Assembly: GCF_018919065.1 (NCBI RefSeq)
Contig: NZ_JAHLQG010000039.1
Coordinates: forward strand, 1-64,000
DNA: 64,000 nt
Origin: Blautia sp. MSJ-9
Lineage (GTDB): Bacteria > Bacillota > Clostridia > Lachnospirales > Lachnospiraceae
Direction of reading: 5' to 3'
A program made the position numbers and the translations under genes. Numbering within the stretch: position 1 is the stretch's first letter; every line of letters starts with the position of its first letter. Shown piece after piece: positions 9,391 to 17,812 of this stretch. Under the pieces are notes generated by a model, which saw nothing but the letters and a program-made list of their open reading frames with translations, did not search any database and was not told where the DNA came from.

Positions 9391-9657
9391 TTAACGAAAC
9401 ATCCTTTTTAGAAAAGATTCATCTCTGTTATCTGTATTCTTTGACAGATAGGTAAGACTGTCCACTTTTCCTTCCAGATCTACTTCTCCTTTTTCCAGAT
9501 CGAGCTGCTTCACATGAAGCTGTTCTCCTTTTATTACAAGTTTACCTGCCTGTGTAAAAAGCAGGATTTCTTTTTCATCAAAGGATTTGACATCCTTTAC
9601 TCCGGTAATTCTGCCGCCCTGACGGTTCTCCAGCATCAGGCTGTGTGTATTATCCAT
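9391..9657 (-). CDS. yabP: Sporulation protein YabP
   Basis: YabP is a small cytoplasmic protein made in the mother cell and needed for spore morphogenesis. The 88 residues begin MDNTHSLMLENRQGG, then SFDEKEILLFTQAGKLVIKG, which is typical of the YabP/YqfC family. GGGAGG lies four to five bases before the ATG. It lies 80 bases after rqcP and three before yabQ. Its precise biochemical role is not known. Confidence 0.92.
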   Translation of the reverse strand: MDNTHSLMLENRQGGRITGVKDVKSFDEKEILLFTQAGKLVIKGEQLHVKQLDLEKGEVDLEGKVDSLTYLSKNTDNRDESFLKRMFR

Positions 9658-9737
9658 AGCCGCCTCCCGGATTTCTCACTTATCAGTATTTTATGTCCGT
9701 CAGGCTTAAAATAGAATTACCAGTATAGCATTGACTG

Positions 9738-9977
9738 TTAAAGGTATTTATACATACTCTCTACGTCTTCTTTTTTTACGGTCTCTTTTACATCCAGTAC
9801 TTCGACTTTGACGTTCTTGCTTCCGAACTGGATTTCGATGGTGTCTCCTGTCTTGACCTGTACGGATGCCTTGGCAGGTTTGTCGTTTACAAGGACTCTT
9901 CCTGCATCACAGGCTTCATTTGCTACCGTACGGCGCTTGATCAGGCGCGACACTTTCAAATACTTATCTAATCTCAT
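9738..9977 (-). CDS. rqcP: RNA-binding S4-domain protein RqcP (YabO)
   Basis: RqcP is an Hsp15-like S4 protein that helps RqcH add alanine tails on stalled 50S subunits in ribosome quality control (known from Bacillus). The 79 residues are nearly all S4 fold: MRLDKYLKVSRLIKRRTVAN followed by the GRVLVND turn. AGGAG precedes the ATG. It is the first gene of the rqcP-yabP-yabQ-divIC run, downstream of hup, as in many Firmicutes. Confidence 0.93.
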   Translation of the reverse strand: MRLDKYLKVSRLIKRRTVANEACDAGRVLVNDKPAKASVQVKTGDTIEIQFGSKNVKVEVLDVKETVKKEDVESMYKYL

Positions 9978-9995
9978 AATTCTGCTCCTGTATCA

Positions 9996-10042
9996 GATAC
10001 TCACGAATTGCTCCGCTAACGCTCACGCAATTCTGGAGTATC
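9996..10042. repeat. Imperfect palindrome between hup and rqcP
   Basis: GATACTC..GAATTGC and GCAATTC..GAGTATC face each other across a 15-base loop containing CTCCGCTAACGCTCA. It lies between the hup terminator and rqcP. The loop resembles the centre of the GTTACTG palindromes found elsewhere in the window. Confidence 0.6.
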
Positions 10043-10067
10043 AAAAAGGGGGAACTTTCGTCCCCCC
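10043..10067 (-). terminator. Terminator of hup
   Basis: On the minus strand GGGGGGACGAAAGTTCCCCC is followed by TTTTT, 17 bases after the hup stop. Confidence 0.9.
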
Positions 10068-10084
10068 GGTTATCGTCTTAATTA

Positions 10085-10363
10085 TTATTTACCGTTAACC
10101 ATATCTTTTAAAGCTTTTCCAGCTTTGAATTTCGGTGCTTTAGAAGCTTCGATCTTCATTGTTTCACCAGTCTGAGGATTTCTTCCCTCTCTAGCAGCTC
10201 TTTCGCTTACTTCAAATGTACCAAATCCAACTAACTGGATCTTTCCGCCATTTTTCAGTTCTTTAGAAACGACATCAACGAAAGATTTCAGAACATCTTC
10301 TACGTCCTTCTTGGATAAGTTCGTCTCTTTCGCCATAGCTGCTACTAATTCTGTTTTATTCAT
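10085..10363 (-). CDS. hup: DNA-binding protein HU
   Basis: This is a histone-like nucleoid protein that bends DNA as a homodimer. The 92 residues carry the complete HU fold, with the signature GFGTFEVSERAAREGRNPQTG (split here as GFGTFEVSERA and REGRNPQTG) and a basic C-terminal helix. AGAGGAGG lies eight bases before the ATG. A consensus promoter (10436-10464) and a strong terminator make it a single-gene unit, as expected for an abundant protein. Confidence 0.98.
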   Translation of the reverse strand: MNKTELVAAMAKETNLSKKDVEDVLKSFVDVVSKELKNGGKIQLVGFGTFEVSERAAREGRNPQTGETMKIEASKAPKFKAGKALKDMVNGK

Positions 10364-10435
10364 GGTGTTTCCTCCTCTAATGATCTCTTTCTTGTTTGGT
10401 GGCATCTGCCAAAAGCGACAGAGCTCTATCTTCTA

Positions 10436-10464
10436 TATATATACCTTTTTCCCTATATTGTCAA
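10436..10464 (-). promoter_or_regulatory. Promoter of hup
   Basis: A perfect TTGACA and TATATA are 17 bases apart, about 72 bases upstream of the start codon. Confidence 0.8.
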
Positions 10465-10473
10465 GGTTTTTCA

Positions 10474-10503
10474 AAAGATTCGGGCAGTTCCGGATGCCCG
10501 AAA
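10474..10503 (-). terminator. Terminator of the CotS-like gene
   Basis: TTCGGGCA-TCCGGAAC-TGCCCGAA on the minus strand is followed by TCTTTT. It lies 64 bases past the stop codon, after a GTTACTG palindrome. Confidence 0.65.
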
Positions 10504-10505
10504 TA

Positions 10506-10532
10506 GTTACTGTTCACTCCGTTCTCAGTAAC
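10506..10532. repeat. GTTACTG palindrome, copy 1
   Basis: GTTACTG-TTCACTCCGTTCT-CAGTAAC has 7-bp arms. Related palindromes occur at 15126-15153, 15719-15745, 21236-21276, 28997-29038 and 39575-39603. Confidence 0.8.
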
Positions 10533-10567
10533 CCGAAATATGCCCCTTTTAACATGTGCTATATTTT

Positions 10568-11572
10568 TCAAAAATCAGCAGGATAAACCTCAAAACACTT
10601 TTGTGCAAAATCCTTCCAGTTTTCTCTCTGTCGGATGAGATTCTGAAGCTTTTCCACATTTTTCTCAGAAATCCACACCTTTTTGTGCGAATAGTAATAA
10701 TTTGCCAGTTTCCAGTATTTTTCGGGATAAGTAAAGCGTACTCTCAGGTTCTGCCATTCAGCTTTTGAAATGGGACGGATCCTGTGATATTCCCGGAGCA
10801 TTTCCTGCGCCAGATTTAAATTCCAGTTATACTTTTCTAGGATTTTTCTCATAAAACGGTACAAATCTGCCATCTGAATGTCAAAGTTCCAGTGCCCGAA
10901 ATTTGTCACTGCTGCAGTTTCATCTTCCCCTTTCAACATCAGAACATTATGCTGGTTGTATTCTCCGTGACAGACCTGTCCCTCACGCCATACCTTCTCT
11001 CTGAGACTGTCGTATTCTGTCTCGTCCAGAAGCTCTACCGCATACTGCGCTCTCTGTAAAAACCACTCCACACTTGCCAGATAATCTTTCTCGAATACAC
11101 TGGACGCACCTTTTTTCCGGATGAATTTGCGGATCTTGCGAAGTTCCTGATTATGCCGGAGGTATTCATCCCGCAGGGAGCGTTCCCTGTATTCCTCCAC
11201 AGGTTCCATTTTCATTAAAATATGTAACCTTGCCAGCGTCCGGACACTCTTTATGATATCATCTCTGGATTTGGTGTCGCATTCTCTTCCTTCGTACCAG
11301 TGCTGCAGTGTAAAAGCCATCTGGTCTTTATCCTTGCTGACCAGACTTTCCTGTGTATTCTGTAGAAAATAATCGGTATTCATCCCGCATTCTTTTAGAT
11401 GAAGCAGCAGTTCCTGCTGTTTTTTCAGCTTTTTTTCCGAACCGTGAAATTCCCTCAAAATCAAAAGTCCCTGCGAGGTATAACAAAGCAGGGCCCCCCT
11501 TGTCCTTGCAGAACGGTCTGCTGTCAGCTCATACTGAGCCAGAGTGCTTAGTCCGTAATCATACAATGACAT
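10568..11572 (-). CDS. CotS-like spore coat kinase-fold protein (probably catalytically degenerate)
   Basis: The 334 residues follow the aminoglycoside-phosphotransferase/CotS fold of spore coat proteins. In the C-terminal lobe CHGEYNQHNVL takes the place of the catalytic HGD..xxN loop, so the usual aspartate is replaced by glutamate. TNFGHWNFDIQMADLYRFMR takes the place of the metal-binding IDFD segment, with asparagine at the aspartate position. It is therefore probably structural rather than an active kinase, though this is inference. GAGGGGG precedes the ATG. It lies between cca and hup as a single gene with its own terminator. Confidence 0.7.
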   Translation of the reverse strand: MSLYDYGLSTLAQYELTADRSARTRGALLCYTSQGLLILREFHGSEKKLKKQQELLLHLKECGMNTDYFLQNTQESLVSKDKDQMAFTLQHWYEGRECDTKSRDDIIKSVRTLARLHILMKMEPVEEYRERSLRDEYLRHNQELRKIRKFIRKKGASSVFEKDYLASVEWFLQRAQYAVELLDETEYDSLREKVWREGQVCHGEYNQHNVLMLKGEDETAAVTNFGHWNFDIQMADLYRFMRKILEKYNWNLNLAQEMLREYHRIRPISKAEWQNLRVRFTYPEKYWKLANYYYSHKKVWISEKNVEKLQNLIRQRENWKDFAQKCFEVYPADF

Positions 11573-11607
11573 ATCCCCCTCTTATTTTGATACTTTCTAT
11601 ACATATG

Positions 11608-11641
11608 AAAAAAATCCGGGGGATATACCCTCGGATTTTTA
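11608..11641 (-). terminator. Terminator of cca
   Basis: AAAAATCCGAGGG-TATAT-CCCCCGGATTTTTTT on the minus strand lies 22 bases after the cca stop. Confidence 0.9.
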
Positions 11642-11662
11642 TTGCCAGAAATGTAAACTGTT

Positions 11663-12988
11663 TTATTTCTTATCCAGCATACCTAATAATATTTCTTTCT
11701 GATTTTTCTGCGGATCAGCAAGTACCTCTTCCAGTAAACGGTTCAATGTCTCCCCAATCTCACGCCCCGGCTTATATCCGGCCTGGATCAAATCTTTGCC
11801 TGTGATTGCCAGGGTTTTCAGAGATACACACTGGTGCTCGTTCAGGATCACCTCATAGGCTTCTTTTACCTTGTCCAGACGCTCCTGTTTCTCAGCACGT
11901 CTGTACTCGCTCTGCGCCAGCATATCTGCCTGCTGCACTTCCAGATAATATGGAAAAAGCTCTTCACCGATGCGGTTCACTGCACGGCGGACAGATTTCG
12001 TTGTTCCCTCCGGTCTGTCATCATGCCACTTCACCAGGCGGGTTACTTTGCGGATGGTATCGTTGTCGAATTTCAGTCTGCGCAGGATCTGACCTGCCAT
12101 CTTTTCCCCAGCCTCTCCATGGGTTTTGAAATGATCTCTGCCGTTTTCATCTGTCTTACGCACAACAGGTTTGCCGATATCATGGAGCAGCATGGTGATC
12201 CGCAGAACACGGTCTGCACGCACATAGTCAAGACTGTGCAGGATATGCTCTCCGACTGTATAGCAGTGATGAGGAGTATTCTGTGGCGTTTCCATGCAGG
12301 CATCAAACTCTGGCAGAAACTCTGCTGTGATCCCTGCTTCATAAGCGACTCTGAGATAATCCGGATGCGGAGACATGAGAAGTTTCACAAGTTCCACCTG
12401 AATACGTTCTGCGCTGACATGTTTCAGATTCGGCGCCAGGACTTTCAGTGCCTTACGTGTTTCCGCTTCAATGCTAAAACCAAGCTGTGCACTGAAGCGG
12501 ACTGCACGCATAATGCGAAGTGCATCCTCTGTAAAACGCTCCAGCGGATCGCCCACACAGCGGATGATCTTTCTATCGATGTCCTCCATTCCGCCAAAGA
12601 GATCAACAAGTCCTCTGGACGGATTGTATGCCATAGCGTTAATCGTAAAGTCACGGCGCTTTAAATCTTCTTCAAGACTTGCCGTAAAGGTTACTTCTTT
12701 TGGATGTCTGCCATCTTCGTATTCGCCGTCTACACGGTAGGTCGTAACCTCATAGCCTTCTTTCTCCATAAGAACAGTCACGGTTCCGTGCTGCAGACCT
12801 GTATCTACAGTCCTGTGAAACAGTTCCTTAACCTGCTCCGGTTTCGCAGAAGTAGTGATATCCCAGTCATCCGGGGTACGCCCCAGGATAGAGTCGCGGA
12901 CACAGCCGCCTACTACATAAGCTTCATAGCCTGCATTCTCCAGTATGTGCAAAATTGTCTCAGCATTTTTCGGTATTTCCAGAATCAT
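11663..12988 (-). CDS. cca: CCA tRNA nucleotidyltransferase with HD domain
   Basis: This enzyme adds or repairs the CCA end of tRNAs. The 441 residues contain the class II nucleotidyltransferase motif GGCVRD (27-32) with catalytic DWD (41-43) and the conserved RRDFTINAMAY segment. The middle carries an HD phosphohydrolase motif (MLLHDIGKP), and KWHDDRPEGT follows. The HD domain is common in clostridial versions. It fits the tRNA-Tyr gene here, which lacks an encoded CCA. The ribosome site AAGGATGG lies close to the ATG. Confidence 0.96.
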   Translation of the reverse strand: MILEIPKNAETILHILENAGYEAYVVGGCVRDSILGRTPDDWDITTSAKPEQVKELFHRTVDTGLQHGTVTVLMEKEGYEVTTYRVDGEYEDGRHPKEVTFTASLEEDLKRRDFTINAMAYNPSRGLVDLFGGMEDIDRKIIRCVGDPLERFTEDALRIMRAVRFSAQLGFSIEAETRKALKVLAPNLKHVSAERIQVELVKLLMSPHPDYLRVAYEAGITAEFLPEFDACMETPQNTPHHCYTVGEHILHSLDYVRADRVLRITMLLHDIGKPVVRKTDENGRDHFKTHGEAGEKMAGQILRRLKFDNDTIRKVTRLVKWHDDRPEGTTKSVRRAVNRIGEELFPYYLEVQQADMLAQSEYRRAEKQERLDKVKEAYEVILNEHQCVSLKTLAITGKDLIQAGYKPGREIGETLNRLLEEVLADPQKNQKEILLGMLDKK

Positions 12989-13137
12989 ATGACCATCCTT
13001 ATCTGTTTAAATTATTATCTTTTCTTTTAGCCAGAAATCCGTGTATAGTTGTTTATACCTGCGCTGGATTTTCTCTGACAGCATATTCTTACTATACACC
13101 AACACAGTCCTGTCTGAAAGACTTTTTTATAAATTCT

Positions 13138-13175
13138 GAAAACCGGCATTCAGATATAATCTGCTGCCGGTTTTC
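13138..13175 (-). terminator. Terminator-like hairpin after proS
   Basis: GAAAACCGGCA and TGCCGGTTTTC arms with an A/T-rich loop lie 56 bases after the proS stop. The downstream tail is only moderately T-rich. Confidence 0.65.
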
Positions 13176-13230
13176 TCTATTGCTGTTTTGTAACTGTTCA
13201 TTATCTTCTCAGTTACAGCATTCTTCTAAA

Positions 13231-14670
13231 TTAATATGCTCTTCCCCAGTAAACCATCTTCTTAGCCGGTTTTCCACAGCATACGCAAACATCACTTAAG
13301 TGTTCCTGCTCAAACGGCATACATCTGGATGTAGCCTGAACATCTTCTTTGATCTTGTCTTCACATGCACGGTCGCCGCACCACATAGCTTTTACGAAAC
13401 CTGGTTTGTTGACGATAGTGTCTTTGAATTCTTCGTAGTTTGTAGCAACATAAGTATGAGCATCTCTGTGTGCACGCGCACGCTCCAGCATATCCTTCTG
13501 GATTGTTTCCAGGATCTCCTGTACTTTCTCTACAAGCTCATCAAATGTAACTGTGTATTTCTCTCTTGTATCACGACGGCAGATTACAGCCTGGCCATTC
13601 TCGATATCCTTCGGGCCACACTCGATACGGATCGGAATACCACGCATTTCCTGCTCTGCGAATTTGAATCCCGGACTCTTGTCTGTGTCGTCTACTTTTA
13701 CGCGGACTCCTGCTGCTTTTAATGCTGCAAACATCTCGTCTGCTTTCTCAAGAACGCCTTCTTTTCTCTGCTGGATCGGGATGATCACTGCCTGTGTCGG
13801 AGCGATTCTCGGAGGCAGTACCAGACCGCTGTTGTCACCGTGTACCATGATGATGGCACCGATCATACGTGTTGTCATTCCCCAGGATGTCTGATGTACA
13901 TACTGAAGTTTATTCTCTTTATCTGTATACTGGATGCCAAATGCTCTTGCAAATCCATCGCCAAAGTTATGGCTTGTACCGGACTGAAGGGCTTTTCCAT
14001 CATGCATCAGAGACTCAATTGTATAAGTAGCTTCTGCACCGGAGAATTTCTCCTTGTCAGTCTTCTGTCCCTTGATAACTGGGATAGCAAGTACTTCTTC
14101 GCAGAAGTCTGCATACAAGTTCAACATCTGAATAGTACGTGCTTCTGCTTCCTCAGCTGTTGCATGAGCAGTATGACCTTCCTGCCATAAGAACTCACGG
14201 GAACGAAGGAATGGACGTGTTGTCTTTTCCCAACGTACTACAGAACACCACTGATTGTATACTTTCGGCAGATCTCTGTGAGACTGGATCTCTTTTGCAT
14301 AGAAATCGCAGAATAATGTCTCAGATGTCGGACGTACGCACAGACGCTCCTGCAGCGGATCCAGACCACCGTGAGTTACCCATGCAACCTCAGGTGCAAA
14401 TCCTTCTACGTGATCTTTCTCTTTCTGGAGAAGAGATTCCGGGATAAAGATAGGCATGTATACGTTCTGTACGCCTGTTTCTTTGAATCTTCTGTCCAGT
14501 TCATGCTGGATATTCTCCCAGATCGCATATCCTGCAGGTTTAATCGCCATGCAGCCTTTAACGCTGGTATATCCGCAAAGTTCAGCTTTCTTTACAACGT
14601 CGGTATACCACTGGGCAAAATCGTCTTCCATGGATGTGATGGCTTCTACCAGTTTCTTGTTGTTTGCCAT
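13231..14670 (-). CDS. proS: Prolyl-tRNA synthetase, short ProS type
   Basis: This is a class II aminoacyl-tRNA synthetase charging tRNA-Pro. The 479 residues match the shorter archaeal/eukaryotic-like type, without the editing insertion of E. coli ProS. Visible class II signals are motif 2 [21 protein letters not shown] and motif 3 [12 protein letters not shown] (both cited in parts). The C-terminal zinc-type segment ends [24 protein letters not shown] lies nine bases before the ATG. A T-box leader upstream shows control by uncharged tRNA. Confidence 0.96.
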   Translation of the reverse strand: MANNKKLVEAITSMEDDFAQWYTDVVKKAELCGYTSVKGCMAIKPAGYAIWENIQHELDRRFKETGVQNVYMPIFIPESLLQKEKDHVEGFAPEVAWVTHGGLDPLQERLCVRPTSETLFCDFYAKEIQSHRDLPKVYNQWCSVVRWEKTTRPFLRSREFLWQEGHTAHATAEEAEARTIQMLNLYADFCEEVLAIPVIKGQKTDKEKFSGAEATYTIESLMHDGKALQSGTSHNFGDGFARAFGIQYTDKENKLQYVHQTSWGMTTRMIGAIIMVHGDNSGLVLPPRIAPTQAVIIPIQQRKEGVLEKADEMFAALKAAGVRVKVDDTDKSPGFKFAEQEMRGIPIRIECGPKDIENGQAVICRRDTREKYTVTFDELVEKVQEILETIQKDMLERARAHRDAHTYVATNYEEFKDTIVNKPGFVKAMWCGDRACEDKIKEDVQATSRCMPFEQEHLSDVCVCCGKPAKKMVYWGRAY

Positions 14671-14800
14671 GATTGTTTCTCCTTTTTATGTGATTGTGTT
14701 GATCCTGAACAAAATTCAGAAATACTAATATACTTTTCTGGCTTTTACTGTGTCAGGATATAGTCGCGGCGGAATGCATACTCTTCTTTTTTCATAAACG

Positions 14801-15062
14801 AAAAAAGAAGCCCAGCATCCCTCACAAGGGACCGAAAGGCTTCGGCGGTACCACCCTAATTAGCACTGTGCCCAAATGCCTGCACATTGCTCGCTCTTCT
14901 TCCGATAACGCAGGAAAAACGCCGTACTTCAATTGTACGGAGCTCCGAGGCCGGTTCCATAATTCACGCACAGAATCCTTCCACCACTGTTTCACAGCCA
15001 ACCGGCTGTTCTCCGGGACTCTTCTCTGGGATTGCTCCTTATGTACTATTCTCTTCATCGCT
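14801..15062 (-). promoter_or_regulatory. T-box riboswitch leader of proS
   Basis: The minus-strand leader contains the T-box core AGGGTGGTACCGCC (14844-14857). It is followed by a terminator stem GAAGCCTTTCGGTCCC..GGGCTTC and six T (14801-14846). Uncharged tRNA-Pro pairing with the T-box bulge should favour the antiterminator. Stem I covers roughly 14930-15060, with an AGAGA-type bulge. I could not fix the specifier codon with certainty. The region is not protein coding despite short open frames. Confidence 0.92.
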
Positions 15063-15085
15063 GTATATATTTCGCATTTGGTTAT

Positions 15086-15114
15086 ATTTTATTTGAAATA
15101 AATTGATGTGTCAA
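15086..15114 (-). promoter_or_regulatory. Promoter of the proS T-box transcript
   Basis: A perfect TTGACA and TAAAAT are 17 bases apart, placing transcription start just before stem I of the T-box. Confidence 0.75.
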
Positions 15115-15125
15115 GAGTAAAATCT

Positions 15126-15153
15126 GTTTACTGTTCACTCCGTTCTCAGTAAC
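15126..15153. repeat. GTTACTG palindrome, copy 2
   Basis: GTTTACTGTTCACTCCGTTC then TCAGTAAC, nearly identical to the copy at 10506-10532. It lies between the dCMP deaminase stop and the proS promoter. Confidence 0.8.
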
Positions 15154-15163
15154 GTAGCCAAAA

Positions 15164-15655
15164 TCACACTTCGATTGTAATCTTACGTCCGGTCCGGTTG
15201 TATTTATAATAACGAACCCCGGCTGCATCCAGCATTCTCTTGGAAGCGATCACTGCCGGCGTGTCTGCATATTTATCGCAGTCATAGACAATCGTCTTAA
15301 TACCTGCCTGAATAATTGCCTTGGCACATTCATTACATGGAAAAAGGGAGACATAAAGCTTTGCACCTTCCAGACTTCCTCCTCTGTAATTAAGGATCGC
15401 ATTCAGCTCACTGTGTGTCACATAAAAATATTTCGTATGAAGACTGTCACCCTCTCTCGCCCATGGAAATTCATCATCTGAACAGCCCTTTGGAAAACCA
15501 TTATAGCCCATGGACAGGATTTTATTATCCTCACTTACAATACAGGCACCTACCTGAGAATTCGGATCCTTGGAACGCATCCCTGACATCATGGCAACTC
15601 CCATAAAATATTCATCCCATGATAAATAATCTGTGCGTTTATGATTTACATCCAT
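15164..15655 (-). CDS. dCMP deaminase family protein (ComEB-like)
   Basis: This zinc deaminase probably converts dCMP to dUMP for thymidylate synthesis. In 163 residues the zinc ligands are H81 in HSE (catalytic E83) and C107/C110 in PCNEC. QVGACIVSEDNKILSMGYNG is the conserved early strand. I start at the ATG at 15655, because AAGGGGAGG lies eight bases upstream. A longer frame runs up through the GTTACTG palindrome at 15719-15745 and is not likely to be translated. Confidence 0.9.
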   Translation of the reverse strand: MDVNHKRTDYLSWDEYFMGVAMMSGMRSKDPNSQVGACIVSEDNKILSMGYNGFPKGCSDDEFPWAREGDSLHTKYFYVTHSELNAILNYRGGSLEGAKLYVSLFPCNECAKAIIQAGIKTIVYDCDKYADTPAVIASKRMLDAAGVRYYKYNRTGRKITIEV

Positions 15656-15718
15656 TTTCCAAACCTCCCCTTCACATACTTCACCATTCACCTGCTTCAT
15701 AAAAGCATCACATTGTCC

Positions 15719-15745
15719 GTTACTGTGAACGGAGCGAACAGTAAC
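15719..15745. repeat. GTTACTG palindrome, copy 3
   Basis: GTTACTGTGAACGGAGCGAA followed by CAGTAAC, in the opposite orientation to copies 1 and 2. It sits just upstream of the deaminase gene. Confidence 0.8.
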
Positions 15746-15759
15746 CATTGTCTGCTTAT

Positions 15760-15864
15760 AACTGACACAGCCAGAACTTCACACTTTACTCTACAGCAAT
15801 TCCCATTCATCATACATGTGAGAGAATTACTATAATCATGCAGGCTCTGGCTGTTTTATCAGTT
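15760..15864. repeat. Long foldback between rpiB and the deaminase gene
   Basis: Outer arms AACTGA.CACAGCCAGA and TCTGGCTG..TCAGTT pair. Inner arms TACAGCAATTCCC and GAGAATTACTATA pair imperfectly. It begins 15 bases past the rpiB stop. There is no clear T-tract, so it is a foldback repeat or RNA structure rather than a clean terminator. Confidence 0.6.
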
Positions 15865-15879
15865 TTCTTATTTTATGGC

Positions 15880-16311
15880 TTATTCAGTCTCTATCTGATT
15901 AATTCTTCTGATATGTCTCTCATCATTGGAAAACGGTGTATTCAAAAATGTATCCACAATCTTCAATGCCAGCCCAGGTCCTACCACTCTTCCGCCAAGT
16001 GCAAGGATATTAGCATCATTGTGAAGTCTTGTAGCCTCTGCTGTAAAACAATCTGTGCAGACTGCAGCTCTGATTCCCTTAATCTTATTTGCTGTAATGG
16101 AAATTCCGATACCTGTTCCGCAGATCAGGATTCCCTTCTCACATTCGCCGTCAAGAATTGCATGTGCAACCTTCTTTGCATATATCGGATAATCTACGGA
16201 ATCCAGACTGTCACATCCATAATCTTTATATTCAATTCCTTTCTCATCCAGATACTTCTTGATCTCCTGTTTCAGTTCATATCCACCATGATCACATCCT
16301 AAAGCTATCAT
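15880..16311 (-). CDS. rpiB: Ribose-5-phosphate isomerase B
   Basis: RpiB interconverts ribose-5-phosphate and ribulose-5-phosphate in the pentose phosphate pathway. The 143 residues begin MIALGCDHGGYELK, with the sugar-phosphate site residues. The catalytic cysteine motif CGTGIGIS and the GGRVVGP region follow. AGGAGG lies six bases before the ATG. It lies about 130 bases downstream of the Sua5-type gene, an arrangement I know from related clostridia. Confidence 0.95.
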   Translation of the reverse strand: MIALGCDHGGYELKQEIKKYLDEKGIEYKDYGCDSLDSVDYPIYAKKVAHAILDGECEKGILICGTGIGISITANKIKGIRAAVCTDCFTAEATRLHNDANILALGGRVVGPGLALKIVDTFLNTPFSNDERHIRRINQIETE

Positions 16312-16443
16312 TAATCTTCCTCCTGAAATTAATTTCTTTACCTCTTCAGCAGACTATTTAAGTGAATCTTCATTATCCATCTGGCCATTACTGCTGATAA
16401 GATTATATAATCAGGCATATATCTGCTTCACTACCTGATTATA

Positions 16444-17496
16444 TCATACCACCTGTATGATCTTATGTCCCGCTGCTTTCAGCAGACGGTTCATAATGGC
16501 CTGTCCCATTCTTGGTGTATAAAACGCTTCTGAATAAATAGACCTGACCGCACTCTGGTCAAAATCACGAAGCACTTCATATAAATGATGGGCGATTGTT
16601 TCCTCTTCTTTCCGACTTCCGATGCTGACTACCAGACCTTCGGGATATCTGTCCTTTGTCTCGTCCGTTGCAATAATTCCGACCTGCTCGCCGTGTGCTT
16701 TCGCTTCCGCAGCCAGCTCATTAATCTTCTTCACAACAGCTTCCTCTGGTCCCTCAACAATTGCCAGATCTGCCTTCGGTGCATAATGGCGATATTTCAT
16801 ACCCGGCGCTTTCGGACGCACCTTGCTGTCAGCCGCAATCAGCCCCTTGTCCATCCTTACATCTCCCAGAGTCTCTTGAAGCATCTCCAGAGAAATATAA
16901 CCCGGACGCAAAACCACCGGCACATCCTCAGTAAAATCAACGATCGTAGACTCAAGACCGATTCCCACCTGGCCTCCGTCAATAATCATCTCAATCGCCT
17001 CGCCAAGATCCTCCTCTACATGCTGTGCAGTAGTCGGACTGGGTCTGCCTGAAGTATTCGCACTGGGTGCTGCCACATAGCCGCCGGCAGCCTTGATCAG
17101 CTCCTGTGCAATCCTGTCACTCGGAAACCGAACCGCCACACTGTCCAGACCACCCGTAGTTTCCTGTGGTACAAGATCCGACTTCGGAAGAATCATAGTC
17201 AGCGGACCCGGCCAGTACTTCTCTGCCAAAATCTTCGCCTTCTCCGGAACCTCCGCTACAATCGGAGCCAGCTTATCAAACTCTGCAATATGCACGATCA
17301 GCGGATTATCCGAAGGTCTGCCCTTCGCCGCATAAATTTTCATAGAAGCCTGCGGATTCAACGCATCTCCACCAAGACCATAAACAGTCTCCGTAGGAAA
17401 CGCAACCAGACCACCCTGTTTCAAAATATCTCCACCACGCCGGATAGCCTCCATATCAAGATTATCCGCTGTCATGGATACAACTTCTGCTCTCAT
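16444..17496 (-). CDS. tsaC: L-threonylcarbamoyladenylate synthase (YwlC/Sua5 type)
   Basis: This enzyme makes threonylcarbamoyl-AMP from threonine, bicarbonate and ATP, the first step of the t6A tRNA modification. The 350 residues have an N-terminal YrdC domain (GGLVAFPTETVYGLGGDA, then KGRPSDNPL and SANTSGRPSPT) and a C-terminal Sua5 domain (after about residue 215) that the short TsaC form lacks. AGGA precedes the ATG. The gene is next to rpiB on the same strand. Confidence 0.95.
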   Translation of the reverse strand: MRAEVVSMTADNLDMEAIRRGGDILKQGGLVAFPTETVYGLGGDALNPQASMKIYAAKGRPSDNPLIVHIAEFDKLAPIVAEVPEKAKILAEKYWPGPLTMILPKSDLVPQETTGGLDSVAVRFPSDRIAQELIKAAGGYVAAPSANTSGRPSPTTAQHVEEDLGEAIEMIIDGGQVGIGLESTIVDFTEDVPVVLRPGYISLEMLQETLGDVRMDKGLIAADSKVRPKAPGMKYRHYAPKADLAIVEGPEEAVVKKINELAAEAKAHGEQVGIIATDETKDRYPEGLVVSIGSRKEEETIAHHLYEVLRDFDQSAVRSIYSEAFYTPRMGQAIMNRLLKAAGHKIIQVV

Positions 17497-17551
17497 TAAA
17501 TTCCTGCTTTCTTATCTGTTCTGTATTTTATATAACAATATTCCTCTTACT

Positions 17552-17692
17552 TTATTTTCGTTTTGTATGTTCATGATACAACAGAGATAAAAATTCGTCA
17601 AATGTTTCTTCTTTGGCAAACAGATATTCTCCATTATCCAACCAAACAAATAACAAGCTGACAGAAAATATTTCTCCTGTCAGCTCGTACAT
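17552..17692 (-). CDS. Possible small ORF of unknown function (46 residues)
   Basis: The frame MYELTGEIFSVSLLFVWLDN continues to an acidic/basic tail ending EHTKRK. Its ATG overlaps the stop of an upstream open stretch in the form TGATG; that stretch (encoding ATELTKERVYVLLDKLRD at its end) has no start codon. Only a weak AAGAGA precedes it, and a strong hairpin lies inside it. It may be the tail of a degraded two-gene unit. I do not recognise it. Confidence 0.25.
   Translation of the reverse strand: MYELTGEIFSVSLLFVWLDNGEYLFAKEETFDEFLSLLYHEHTKRK
17656..17685 (-). terminator. Hairpin downstream of the first SGNH hydrolase
   Basis: AGCTGACAG-GAGAAATATTTT-CTGTCAGCT on the minus strand is followed by TGTTATTTGTTT, a weak tail. 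It lies about 130 bases past the hydrolase stop and overlaps the doubtful small ORF. Confidence 0.5.
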
Positions 17693-17812
17693 CAATCTCT
17701 TAATTTATCAAGCAATACATATACCCTTTCTTTTGTGAGTTCTGTGGCCTTAACTTCTGCTTATACTGCTTACCTGAAACAAGATTATAATTTGTGTATA
17801 AATCAAAAAGCA

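Noticed and set aside
14822..15058. Minus-strand open frame of 78 codons upstream of proS
   Set aside because: It lies entirely in the T-box leader, whose conserved T-box core and terminator explain the sequence.
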